A DNA stretch of 53,305 bases, from the NCBI RefSeq assembly GCF_900108305.1, contig NZ_FNUX01000020.1, forward strand, positions 1 through 53,305, given 5' to 3'. This document shows positions 17,078 through 25,359 of this stretch, one piece after another. Under the pieces are notes generated by a model. The model had not been told where the DNA came from. It did not search any database and saw only the letters and a list, made by a program, of their open reading frames with translations. The stretch is from Nitrosomonas ureae. Lineage in GTDB: Bacteria > Pseudomonadota > Gammaproteobacteria > Burkholderiales > Nitrosomonadaceae. A program made the position numbers and the translations under genes. How positions within the stretch are numbered: position 1 is the first letter of the stretch; the number at the start of each line of letters is the position of its first letter.

Positions 17078-17108
17078 TCAGTCTCCTTTGATTTAAGTGA
17101 AATGTTTT

Positions 17109-18068
17109 TCAAAACCAGCCTTCAAGGCGCCACCCACGCATGACGAACAATGGAACAAATGCAGGCGGAATAAACAACCGGTCTTCGGCATTAGGAATGC
17201 GGAAGTAATGCTGCGCTTGCAGGATGACATCATCATCGCGGCTCAGATCAATCACTGCACGGCTGGGTAATTCGCGCCGCCCCAGATAGCGCACTTCAAA
17301 TGCCTCGAGACGCAATGGATCGGCTGGATTGAACACACCCATCTCGTTCGCGCGTGCCTGACGCACAAAATTACGGGCACGACTTAAATCCGCGCTCGCC
17401 TCCGCGGTCTGTCTTGCCGTACCCGGCGCAAAAACAGCTTCCAACAATGATTCTTTGCGGAATGGCGCAATATTCGGCCAGATAAAATACGGTAGCGCCA
17501 TACCCTTTTCCAGCTGCCGTTCGTTGTAAGAAAACGGCCGTGGGCCAGGAATACGAACGTCAGGTTGGTTGCGATTGATAAACGCCAGGAAGCGCCCGTA
17601 AGCATCAAATACCTCGAAGGAAAAAGACAGGAAATAGCCAAACGTATCCGGATTCTGCCCCAATGCATCCATATCGGATTGCACTTGCGCAATCAATGCC
17701 TGTTCGGCGTTTTCTCCGTGGAAACGATGATTGATGCCTGCTCCCGGACCGATGCGGACACGCAAGTGAGCGATAAGATCAGCATCAAGATTATAAGGGT
17801 CAAAGTGAGGCAGGAAAGGATCCGTCAGGTAAGCCTCCCATTCTTCCGAATCAAGACGGCGATGTGCTTGTGAGCCCGGCAGTTGGAAATTCTTTTCCGG
17901 TGTATCCACGCCCAGAAAACGCAACGACCCGCTTCCGGCGCAATGAAAACCAATGGTATCGCCATCCGCAATGGAAGCATCAAGCGATTGCGGATTACCA
18001 TTCGCCCCACGGCGAATAGAGCCAACAGCACGGATATTGCCGTTTACGTCAAAGAAAACATCAGCCAC
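17109..18068 (-). CDS. Staphylococcal nuclease-like (SNase/TNase fold) protein
   Basis: 319-residue protein. Its N-terminal third carries SNase hallmarks: ADGDTIGF, then LRFLGVDTPEK. DAYGRFLAFIN and a GMALPYF segment follow further on, where active nucleases have catalytic Arg and Glu neighbours. No signal peptide is evident. The C-terminal about 120 residues match nothing I know. The start is decided by the ribosome binding site: GGAG directly abuts a GTG at 18074, but is 6 bases from the GTG at 18068. The product may be a nuclease or a phage/structural homologue; activity is untested. Confidence 0.65.
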   Translation of the reverse strand: MADVFFDVNGNIRAVGSIRRGANGNPQSLDASIADGDTIGFHCAGSGSLRFLGVDTPEKNFQLPGSQAHRRLDSEEWEAYLTDPFLPHFDPYNLDADLIAHLRVRIGPGAGINHRFHGENAEQALIAQVQSDMDALGQNPDTFGYFLSFSFEVFDAYGRFLAFINRNQPDVRIPGPRPFSYNERQLEKGMALPYFIWPNIAPFRKESLLEAVFAPGTARQTAEASADLSRARNFVRQARANEMGVFNPADPLRLEAFEVRYLGRRELPSRAVIDLSRDDDVILQAQHYFRIPNAEDRLFIPPAFVPLFVMRGWRLEGWF

Positions 18069-18192
18069 AATCACCTCCGCTGCAAATAAGCATAATTAGA
18101 TGCCCGAAACAGTTTCCCTTCAACCGACTTACAGTTCATCATAGCATGCAAGCTAAATTAGCCATAGAGAAGCCGCATCAGTCGCTTCCGTA

Positions 18193-18792
18193 TCAAACCG
18201 ATTCTATTTTGAGGGTTGCAAGAATCCGCCTGCGATACGAAATTAAAATGATCAGAAAAACACATACCGCTGCCATGACGGCCGGGAATAATAACGTTGT
18301 AACCGAAAGATTCTCCAATGCCAGCATCACCAGTGTATTACGCACCGTGAACAGGGCAAAAAACAGTAATGATTCCGAATAAGGAAAATGATAGACTTTC
18401 CTGATGGTAGGCCCGAATCCGATGACATCGATCGCTGTCAGCAACACGACCGCCCACAACGGATCTGACGTAAAATACCACAGTGGCAACGCAGACAGCG
18501 CTGAAATAAAAAACAACCAATCAGCTCGGGTAACGTTCACGTCCGCACGTTTCAAATAAGCCAGATAAGCAATGAATATCGTTATACCCGCTGAAACACC
18601 GATCGGCCATGTGCCTGCGCCACCCTTGTCCTCAATCTGCGCCAGAAAAATAAGCAATGTTGTTGCACCCCAAATAATCCAGGAAAACACATGCGGCTTG
18701 ACCGTATCATTCAAAATCGCACGGATATAAGGAATGAACGCTATCAATGTGAGCGCGATGGCGACAATGCTAAAAACCGGTTTGTAATACAT
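18193..18792 (-). CDS. Multi-pass membrane protein of unknown function
   Basis: 199-residue protein with six or seven hydrophobic helices and short loops. Two similar proline-bearing segments, KPHVFSWIIWG in the first half and IRKVYHFPYSES in the second, give it a faint PQ-loop-like look, but I would not assign that family. It has its own ATG and no operon partner; the next coding trace upstream is the DJ-1 remnant. Function unknown. Confidence 0.6.
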   Translation of the reverse strand: MYYKPVFSIVAIALTLIAFIPYIRAILNDTVKPHVFSWIIWGATTLLIFLAQIEDKGGAGTWPIGVSAGITIFIAYLAYLKRADVNVTRADWLFFISALSALPLWYFTSDPLWAVVLLTAIDVIGFGPTIRKVYHFPYSESLLFFALFTVRNTLVMLALENLSVTTLLFPAVMAAVCVFLIILISYRRRILATLKIESV

Positions 18793-18877
18793 GATTGTTT
18801 AATACTTTTTTCCGAACATCAAAACATCAAAGCCCATGAATATGAAAAATAATCTGATTGGAAGAACGACATGCCCA

Positions 18878-19042
18878 TCAATCATTTTTTCTCTCCAAAG
18901 TCTTAATCAACAACTCGGCTACAGCAGCACCAGAAGCCGGATTCTGTCCGCCAATCAGTCTTTCATCCTGCACCGCAAACACCGCCCAGGGTTCTGCTGC
19001 TTTCTGATAAACCGCGCCACGATTGATCAATTCAGTTCCGGT
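18878..19042 (-). pseudogene. C-terminal remnant of a DJ-1/PfpI family protein
   Basis: The minus strand reads 54 codons to a stop, including YQKAAEPWAVFAVQDERLIG followed by GQNPASGAAVAELLIKTL. The Gly-Gln-Asn-Pro-Ala-Ser segment and flanks are the conserved end of DJ-1/PfpI glutamine-amidotransferase-like proteins. The frame closes upstream at about 19100, and the catalytic Cys region is absent. The 18793-19265 gap is otherwise free of genes. Confidence 0.65.
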
Positions 19043-19202
19043 GAAAATACGTGACGACAGTGAATCGCATAAAATTTTTTCCAGAATAGCGGGTTGATGC
19101 TAAAGCTGAGCCTACCACTCCAAGCTCAATTCTGAAGGGATGCGGAAGCTCATTTCCCTCAAAGCATTTTATTCTTATTATCGCTTCATTTATTCGCAGG
19201 CG

Positions 19203-19220
19203 TTGTATGTTCTTATACAA
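19203..19220. promoter_or_regulatory. Inverted repeat upstream of the carbonic anhydrase gene
   Basis: TTGTAT, six bases, ATACAA forms a symmetric site 46 bp before the carbonic anhydrase ATG. The position suits an operator or promoter element, but no matching regulator is known here. Confidence 0.3.
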
Positions 19221-19265
19221 TACGGACAATCCATACATCCATTATTTTAGGGAAAAGAACAAAAA

Positions 19266-20021
19266 ATGTGCAAGCTATCCAACAAAAAAGAAAACAGAAA
19301 CCTGCAACAAAATCAACAACGGCGTTCATTTCTAAAACTCACCATGGCATCCGCGCTGGGGCTGGGAATCGCAGCAACTCATCAGGTCATGGCCGCATCA
19401 AGCGCTATTAAGGCGCCGCCTCAACCTGAAAATGTACTCACACCGGAAGCGGCCCTGGAGAGATTGATGGCGGGTAATGATCGTTATGTTACGGGTCTAT
19501 CCACTCCATTGAATTTTAAACTTGAACGCGCAGCTTTGGTCAACGGCCAGAATCCTTATGCCAGCATATTAAGCTGCGCCGATTCAAGAGTGAGCCCTGA
19601 ATTCTGCTTTGATGAGCAGCGGGGGGATTTGTTTGTCGCACGCGTCGCCGGAAATTATTTAACGACTGATTTTGTGGCCACACTCGAATATGCAGCGGCT
19701 GTTTTGCATACTCCGCTGATCATGGTATTGGGTCATGAAAACTGCGGCGCGATCAAAGCTGCAATTGATGCCTCAGATAACAGCACGCAATTTCCCGGGC
19801 ATATTCAATCTATAGCCAGTGCATTAGCACCGGCGGTAAGAGCAATTGACAAGCAATCGCAAAACCGCATCGATGACGTCGTCAAAATGAACGTCATGCA
19901 GAATGTGCAAGAATTGAAGAAACAAACCCCCATTCTCAGCCGATTGGTAGCGGAGAAAAAGCTTCTTGTGGTTGGAGGTGTATACAACCTGAAAACAGGC
20001 AAAGTCGATATGGTTGCTTAA
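19266..20021 (+). CDS. Tat-exported beta-class carbonic anhydrase
   Basis: 251-residue enzyme interconverting CO2 and bicarbonate. The N-terminus has a twin-arginine signal, QRRSFLKLTMASALGLG, cleaved probably after VMA near residue 43, so the mature enzyme should be periplasmic. The beta-class zinc site is intact: CADSR (Cys and Asp-Arg dyad) and HENCG (His and Cys). A periplasmic enzyme may feed inorganic carbon to an autotroph; this is inference. The stop TAA coincides with the first bases of a repeat end (20020-20038), so the extreme C-terminus may have been set by an insertion. Confidence 0.9.
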   Translation: MCKLSNKKENRNLQQNQQRRSFLKLTMASALGLGIAATHQVMAASSAIKAPPQPENVLTPEAALERLMAGNDRYVTGLSTPLNFKLERAALVNGQNPYASILSCADSRVSPEFCFDEQRGDLFVARVAGNYLTTDFVATLEYAAAVLHTPLIMVLGHENCGAIKAAIDASDNSTQFPGHIQSIASALAPAVRAIDKQSQNRIDDVVKMNVMQNVQELKKQTPILSRLVAEKKLLVVGGVYNLKTGKVDMVA

Positions 20022-20038
20022 GGAAATACTGATTAATT
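20020..20038. repeat. Single repeat end related to the 13.7-kb MITE-like element
   Basis: AAGGAAATACTGATTAATT agrees with the left end of the 147-bp element at 17 of 19 positions. The adjacent interior bases do not match, and no second end is found nearby, so it looks like a solo or decayed end. It begins inside the carbonic anhydrase stop codon. Confidence 0.5.
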
Positions 20039-20134
20039 GATTATGGATACAACTCGTTAAAGGTTGCAAGCAATCTTAATAATACAGCTGATACGATTGA
20101 ATCTGAAGCACCCGCGATTTATCAATCGGCTTGC

Positions 20135-20773
20135 TTACTCCCAAATCACCATTTTGAAGCGTTCTTTGACAATACCGAAATAATTGCACTTCCAATCGCT
20201 TTGCGCAAAAAAATCAAGGTGATGCCATTGATCTTTCAGTTTCAGAATACTGGCAGCGGCATCGTCCCAATCGATAGCGACGAGCTTGGACTCCAGCTGC
20301 TGTTTGCGTGTTTCCACTTCCTCAAAGTCAAAACCATCATATTCCCAATGCAATACTTCAAATACATTGCCAGCGCGATCCACGTAGTCCATACTGAAAT
20401 CCAGCCCCCATTTGGGGCGCATCCGGATGATTTTATAAACCAATGGATTCGCTTGCGCCCATCGCTCCAATTGTTCCAAGGCTTCGCCGTTGTACCCTTT
20501 GCGTTCAAACAACAGACTATGGTTCAACACAGCCCCTTCCACCCGCTCCGGCTGCGTGAACCAAAGTGATTTTAAAGCACGCCGATGTTCCCGGTGCGCT
20601 TTCGCAGGGGCACAATTGACCTCGGCGTAGCGCTGCTCCAAACCGGTCAAGTCGTAGCCGTTTTGATCAAAAAGTGCTAATTCATGGGCTGTCGGCGGAT
20701 TCAAACTTTCAAGCGATTGATCCCAATAGCCATTGGAGGTGAATTGATGATCGGTTAAATCGATATAATTCAT
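20135..20773 (-). CDS. Conserved-looking hypothetical protein
   Basis: 212-residue soluble protein, not recognised. It is rich in Trp and acidic residues, without signal peptide or membrane helices. Segments such as YKIIRMRPKWGLDFSMDYVD and NVFEVLHWEYDGFDFEEVE suggest a compact alpha/beta domain. The codon use looks coding, and the ATG follows a 43-bp gap from the DUF3175 gene on the same strand, so they could be co-transcribed. No function proposed. Confidence 0.65.
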   Translation of the reverse strand: MNYIDLTDHQFTSNGYWDQSLESLNPPTAHELALFDQNGYDLTGLEQRYAEVNCAPAKAHREHRRALKSLWFTQPERVEGAVLNHSLLFERKGYNGEALEQLERWAQANPLVYKIIRMRPKWGLDFSMDYVDRAGNVFEVLHWEYDGFDFEEVETRKQQLESKLVAIDWDDAAASILKLKDQWHHLDFFAQSDWKCNYFGIVKERFKMVIWE

Positions 20774-20816
20774 GAAGCTAACAATATATTATGAAAAAAC
20801 AGATTATAAAGAAATA

Positions 20817-21113
20817 TCAAGCTCTGACGGGTGATTTTCCATACAATTCCCGCAGTTCATCCTTGGCTTTTTCCAACACATCCCGCTGCTGCAAGGACAA
20901 ATCCTTTCCCGCCCGGTTAATATAAAAATTCAACATGGCCATCGCAGACGCAAAAGGTGCAGCCTTGCGCCGTTGGCTACTGTCGGCGGAATGTTTCAAC
21001 GACAGCGCGATTTTACGCGGATCATTCCAGGTGAACACGCCGGGTTCGAGATCCAAGGCGTTGCTGGTTTCGGTGATTTGTTGTGACCAGTGTTGAAAGT
21101 TATTTTTGATCAT
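20817..21113 (-). CDS. DUF3175 family protein
   Basis: 98-residue basic protein with the DUF3175 pattern: SNALDLEPGVFTWNDPRKIA, then the SLKHSADSSQRRK stretch and AMAMLNFYINRAGK, ending in a Lys/Arg-rich helix. Family function is unknown. It is short, soluble and basic enough to be nucleic-acid associated, which is speculation. It lies between two hypothetical genes on the same strand. Confidence 0.8.
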   Translation of the reverse strand: MIKNNFQHWSQQITETSNALDLEPGVFTWNDPRKIALSLKHSADSSQRRKAAPFASAMAMLNFYINRAGKDLSLQQRDVLEKAKDELRELYGKSPVRA

Positions 21114-21179
21114 TGGGTTTATGATCAGACATTGGTAAGATTATTAATCGAAATGTTATATAGCATACTGAGCACTCTT

Positions 21180-21734
21180 TCAATCGGAACCACAACTCTC
21201 TTTATGCCAGACATAATAGGACAACATTTCGGCAATGTCTGTACCTGCACCTCCTTTGTACGCAGTAGCCGGATCGTGACAGAGAGAAGAAAGCACTGTA
21301 AAAAATGAAATAGTATTTATTCCACCCGCGCGAATAGCCTCAAGCTCAGCCTGATGTCTAACTTCACCATGTACAAACTCCAGCGACCACTTAAGACCAG
21401 GCCATACTTTTTCCCGTGCGGCTTCCTTGCTGCGTGAGTAAAATTTCTTTTCCAACCAAGCTGATATCGACTCTTCAAGAACATTAGAAGGCCTAGTCCA
21501 AGAGGATGTTCTGTTCTTGCCAAGAACTTTAGATTGCTCTTTGGTAAGTGGTGAAATATAAGATATCGGATTGGTGCTTATCTGGACTTCAACATGCCTT
21601 GCGTCAATACCTTGTGCCGTATGGCGCACAGCAAGCAAATCTATTTCACTTACGCCATAACGTACACCACGAATCGTGAAGTACCCGGCTCGATTGAGCC
21701 ACTCCTCAACCAGTGATTCAGAAAGTAGAGACAT
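21180..21734 (-). CDS. PD-(D/E)XK nuclease-like protein
   Basis: 184-residue protein. The N-terminal 55 residues resemble a restriction-endonuclease fold: a helix VEEWLNRAGYF, then a strand with SEIDLLAVR (Glu30, Asp32) and a strand with HVEVQIS (Glu49, Gln51). Gln replaces the usual Lys of ExK, a change seen in some active members of the superfamily. The C-terminal half has a basic segment YSRSKEAAREK. No methyltransferase or toxin partner is adjacent, so it is probably not a classical restriction enzyme. Confidence 0.55.
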   Translation of the reverse strand: MSLLSESLVEEWLNRAGYFTIRGVRYGVSEIDLLAVRHTAQGIDARHVEVQISTNPISYISPLTKEQSKVLGKNRTSSWTRPSNVLEESISAWLEKKFYSRSKEAAREKVWPGLKWSLEFVHGEVRHQAELEAIRAGGINTISFFTVLSSLCHDPATAYKGGAGTDIAEMLSYYVWHKESCGSD

Positions 21735-21884
21735 CAGAATAATCAGCTAAATAATATTAGGCTTTTCGATTCATACTAAAAAATTTCAGGAACTTAATCC
21801 ATGAATATCATATGCGAATTTGTCGTTCTATTTCGACATTGGACAACACTCGTCCTTGCCGTAAATCATCCTGTCCAAACATCA

Positions 21885-22565
21885 CTATCCTATCGAATAA
21901 CAATTCAATTTTGTAACATCCAAATATTTAACATTTTCTTGAGCATCTATTCTTTTGTCAAATGGCAAGACTCCCACCAATGGACAACCCAACCGCTGTT
22001 CCAACGTAGCAATATTCTCAGCCAGAAATAGCATCTGCGGGTCGATACAATTCGCCACCCATCCCGCCAAAGTCAATCCAGCGGCTCGTATAGCCTGCGC
22101 CGTCAGCAACGCATGATTCAAACAACCCAGGCGCATGCCGACCACCAGTATCACCGGAAGATTCAATAGCTTCGCCAGATCCGCGCCGGTCTGGTGCTGA
22201 TTGACCGGCACCAGAAACCCGCCTGCGCCTTCGACAATGACGATATCCGCTTTACTGCTGAGTTTCTGGTAGGTCTGATGGATAACCGTCAGATCAATTC
22301 CCACTCCTGTTTGTTGCGCAGCAATATGCGGAGAAACCGGAGGATCAAAGGCGTAAGGGTTGATGTGCTGACGTGTAACGCTTATGTTGCTGGCAGCGAG
22401 TAATTGTTCGACATCCAGCCACTTTCCATTCTCACTGCCTGCGGCAATCAGTTTCATGCCGACGACTTTGTTGCCTTGTGCGGCAAAAGCCTGCAACAAG
22501 GCGCAACTGATGGTAGTCTTGCCGACACCGGTATCGGTGCCGGTGATAAAGTAGCCTTGCTTCAT
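21885..22565 (-). CDS. bioD: Dethiobiotin synthetase
   Basis: 226-residue ATP-dependent carboxylase that closes the ureido ring of dethiobiotin from DAPA and CO2. The P-loop GTDTGVGKTTIS is at residues 8-19, and the substrate/metal segment IVEGAGGFLVPV follows in the middle. It is the last gene of bioB-F-H-C-D, with its ATG one base after the bioC stop. The C-terminal end is slightly diverged, but the length is normal. Confidence 0.95.
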   Translation of the reverse strand: MKQGYFITGTDTGVGKTTISCALLQAFAAQGNKVVGMKLIAAGSENGKWLDVEQLLAASNISVTRQHINPYAFDPPVSPHIAAQQTGVGIDLTVIHQTYQKLSSKADIVIVEGAGGFLVPVNQHQTGADLAKLLNLPVILVVGMRLGCLNHALLTAQAIRAAGLTLAGWVANCIDPQMLFLAENIATLEQRLGCPLVGVLPFDKRIDAQENVKYLDVTKLNCYSIG

Positions 22566-22566
22566 G

Positions 22567-23448
22567 TCACGGCGGCAAACCCAGTTGCCGTCGCATTTCC
22601 GGCGTCAGAATTGAGCGCGGATCGTATGGTTTCCAGGCATGGCCGTACACTACTTCAAATGTCGCGGGCAATTTGCCGTCGCGGCGCAGGATTTCGTAAG
22701 CATCGATAACCTGCTGCCATTGCTTTTTGCCCATCAATCCCTGGCGCCGCCCCTGCATCACGTTATGCGCACCGATGGCTTTCAGATCACGCATCACACC
22801 GATGACATCGTCATAGGTCAAGGTGATGTATTCCATATCCATCACCGGCGTGGAGAAACGGTTATTGACCAGCAAATCGCCGATGTCGTGCATGTCGATA
22901 AAACGATTGACGTGCTGGTAGCCATCGATGCGCGCGAAAGACTGGCGCAATTCCTTTAACGTATCCGGACCGAAGGTGCTGAACATCAGCAGGCCATCCG
23001 TACGCAGAATGCGGTGCATCTCGGCGAACGTGTGTTCCAGATCGTTACACCACTGAAATGCAAGATTCGACCACACCATGCCGACACTCTCATTTTTAAT
23101 CGGCAGCTGTTCAATATCGGCGCACACATAATCCGTCCGTTGCTGCTGCAACGGCAGCATGCGTTGCCACCAGGCCGTATCGGGACGTGCGTGAGACAGC
23201 ATCATCCAGGCAATATCGAGCGCGATCAATTGACTTTTTGGATAGCGTTTCGCCAATTGCTGGCTGCCATAGCCGGTGCCGCTGCCCGCATCGAGAATGA
23301 CATCAGGCCGGTATTTGATGTATTCCAGGCGCGACAGCATGCGGTGGCTGATCTCACGCTGCAGCACTGCCGCCTGATCGTAACTGTGGGCAGCACGCCC
23401 GAACGCAGTGCGCAATTGTTTTTTATCAAGCGTGTATTCGGAATTCAT
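22567..23448 (-). CDS. bioC: Malonyl-ACP O-methyltransferase
   Basis: 293-residue SAM-dependent methyltransferase that masks malonyl-ACP to start pimelate synthesis. The SAM-binding motif ILDAGSGTGYGSQQLAKRYP lies near residues 50-70, and the WSNLAFQWCNDLEHTF post-motif is typical of BioC. It starts at an ATG that overlaps the end of bioH by 23 bp, indicating coupled translation. Length agrees with the family. Confidence 0.94.
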   Translation of the reverse strand: MNSEYTLDKKQLRTAFGRAAHSYDQAAVLQREISHRMLSRLEYIKYRPDVILDAGSGTGYGSQQLAKRYPKSQLIALDIAWMMLSHARPDTAWWQRMLPLQQQRTDYVCADIEQLPIKNESVGMVWSNLAFQWCNDLEHTFAEMHRILRTDGLLMFSTFGPDTLKELRQSFARIDGYQHVNRFIDMHDIGDLLVNNRFSTPVMDMEYITLTYDDVIGVMRDLKAIGAHNVMQGRRQGLMGKKQWQQVIDAYEILRRDGKLPATFEVVYGHAWKPYDPRSILTPEMRRQLGLPP

Positions 23449-24196
23449 TGAGGCAAGTCACAAATTGTTCAGGATAGGATAAAAACGGCGCATGCCCGCA
23501 GCGCGCAAACATCACCTGCCGGGATTGCGGTAATTGCTGGTACATCCAGTCGGCGGCAGCGGGATGGGTTATCACGTCATTCTCGCCATGCAATAATAAA
23601 ACAGGTTGTTGGATTGCGGCGATCCGATCACGCAAATCGCTCTGCTGCAAAATCTTCAATCCTTTCTCCAATGCACCGGAGTCTGGCTCGGCACGCTGAA
23701 AGAAATGCTTGCGCAATTGCGACAGAATCTTGCCCGCATCGCGATCGCCGCTGATTTGCAAGGTCAAAAACCGGTTAATGGTCGTTGCATAATTAAGTTT
23801 CAAATTCTCCAGGAAAAGCTGCAGCAATTTGCGCTCCATGCCCGATTCCCAATCCTCGTCTTTGGCAAAGCACGGTGTGGTGGAAATCAGAACCAGTTTC
23901 TGCACCCGTTGCGGTTCACGCAGCGCCAATTCCATCGCGATCTGTCCGCCCAGTGACCAACCGCCGAGCATGCAACGCTCGGGTAGAATTTCCGCAATAA
24001 TCCCGATCCAGTGTTCCAACGTACCCGGCTCGGACATAGGGCTGAGTCCATGCCCCGGCAAATCCACCAGATGCAGGCGGAACTGTTGCGCCAGTTGATT
24101 CTGAACACCGCTCCATATCCCGCTGTGCATTGCCCAGCCATGTAATAACACCAGATCGGGGCCATGCCCCAAGGATTCAATATGTAAATGCGTCAT
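23426..24196 (-). CDS. bioH: Pimeloyl-ACP methyl ester esterase
   Basis: 256-residue alpha/beta hydrolase that demethylates pimeloyl-ACP methyl ester. The N-terminal LLHGWAMHSGIW forms the oxyanion region. The nucleophile elbow is GGWSLGGQ (Ser), the acid is in HGENDVITHP and the catalytic His is in RCGHAPFLSYPE. It overlaps bioF by 4 bp (ATGA) and bioC by 23 bp. Together with bioC it supplies the pimelate moiety. Confidence 0.94.
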   Translation of the reverse strand: MTHLHIESLGHGPDLVLLHGWAMHSGIWSGVQNQLAQQFRLHLVDLPGHGLSPMSEPGTLEHWIGIIAEILPERCMLGGWSLGGQIAMELALREPQRVQKLVLISTTPCFAKDEDWESGMERKLLQLFLENLKLNYATTINRFLTLQISGDRDAGKILSQLRKHFFQRAEPDSGALEKGLKILQQSDLRDRIAAIQQPVLLLHGENDVITHPAAADWMYQQLPQSRQVMFARCGHAPFLSYPEQFVTCLNEFRIHA

Positions 24197-25359
24197 GCCT
24201 GCAATGCGATTTCGTGCAACGCTTCCGCCAAGCGCAAGACATCATGCGGTTGATGAGCTGCGGACAATGAAATGCGCAATCGCGCCGTATCCGGCGGAAC
24301 TGTCGGCGGACGGATCGCCGGTACCAGAATCCCCCGTTCGCGCAAACGCTGACTGATACACATCGCTGCGGTACTTTCTCCTATCAGCAAAGGCTGAATC
24401 GGGGTACTGGAAGGCAATAACTTCCAAGGCAACGATTGCAGTGCTTCTTTCAATCGCGCGATATTTTGCGTTAACGCATCCCGCCGCCATTCGTCCTGTT
24501 GAATTAATTTCAGACTAGTCATTAGCGCTTGCGCTAACAAGGGCGGGGTTGCTGTGGTGTAAATATAACTGCGTGCGGATTGAATCAGCGTTTCGATAAC
24601 TTCCGCTTGCGCCGCGACAAAGGCTCCGAATACGCCCGCAGCCTTTCCCAAGGTCGCCATATAGATGATATTGGGCGAATGGATATTGGCACAATCCGGC
24701 AAAAACAAGCTGCCGCGTCCCTGCCTGCCCAACACACCGAAACCGTGCGCATCGTCCAACAACAATACCGCCTGATGTTTCTCGCATACTGCTATCAGCT
24801 CAGAAATTGGCGTAATATCACCTTCCATGCTGAATACTGCGTCTGAGATCACCAGCTTACGTCGCGCGTGAATAGTGGATAATCGCTGCTCCAACAACGC
24901 AAGATCGGCATGCGGGTAGCGGATAAACTCAGCGCGTGATAGCAAAGCCGCGTCATTCAGCGAGGCATGGTTCAGTTTATCGGCAAAAATAGCATCCTCG
25001 CGGCCGACTAATGCTGTGACAACACCGATATTGGCCATGTAACCGGTAGAAAACAGCAATGCCCGCGGAAATCCGACAAATTCCGCCAGTGCTTCTTCAA
25101 GAATATGATGCGCGGAAGAATGGCCGTTGATCAAGTGAGATGCACTTGCGCCAACACCATAACGCCGCGCGCCTTTACTGGCCGATTCAATCAGATCCAG
25201 ATGATTGGCCAACCCCAGGTAGTCGTTGCTGCAGAAAGCCAGATAATCACGCCCATCCATGGTGATATGAGTTGATTGCGGGCTTTCGAGAATTTTTCTC
25301 TGTCGCAGCAAACCTTGCTGTTCACGCTGGCGTAATTGCTCGGACAGGTCAGGAAACAT
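24193..25359 (-). CDS. bioF: 8-amino-7-oxononanoate synthase
   Basis: 388-residue PLP enzyme condensing pimeloyl thioester with L-alanine. The glycine-rich GVGASASHLINGHSSAHHIL region, DDAHGFGVLG near the middle and the PLP lysine in ATLGKAAGVFGAFVA are all present. Its ATG directly follows the bioB stop with no spacer, and its stop overlaps bioH. Full length. Confidence 0.95.
   Translation of the reverse strand: MFPDLSEQLRQREQQGLLRQRKILESPQSTHITMDGRDYLAFCSNDYLGLANHLDLIESASKGARRYGVGASASHLINGHSSAHHILEEALAEFVGFPRALLFSTGYMANIGVVTALVGREDAIFADKLNHASLNDAALLSRAEFIRYPHADLALLEQRLSTIHARRKLVISDAVFSMEGDITPISELIAVCEKHQAVLLLDDAHGFGVLGRQGRGSLFLPDCANIHSPNIIYMATLGKAAGVFGAFVAAQAEVIETLIQSARSYIYTTATPPLLAQALMTSLKLIQQDEWRRDALTQNIARLKEALQSLPWKLLPSSTPIQPLLIGESTAAMCISQRLRERGILVPAIRPPTVPPDTARLRISLSAAHQPHDVLRLAEALHEIALQA

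Noticed and set aside
19032..19238. Minus-strand open frame of 68 codons upstream of the carbonic anhydrase
   Set aside because: It overlaps the DJ-1 remnant in a different frame and has no recognisable pattern.
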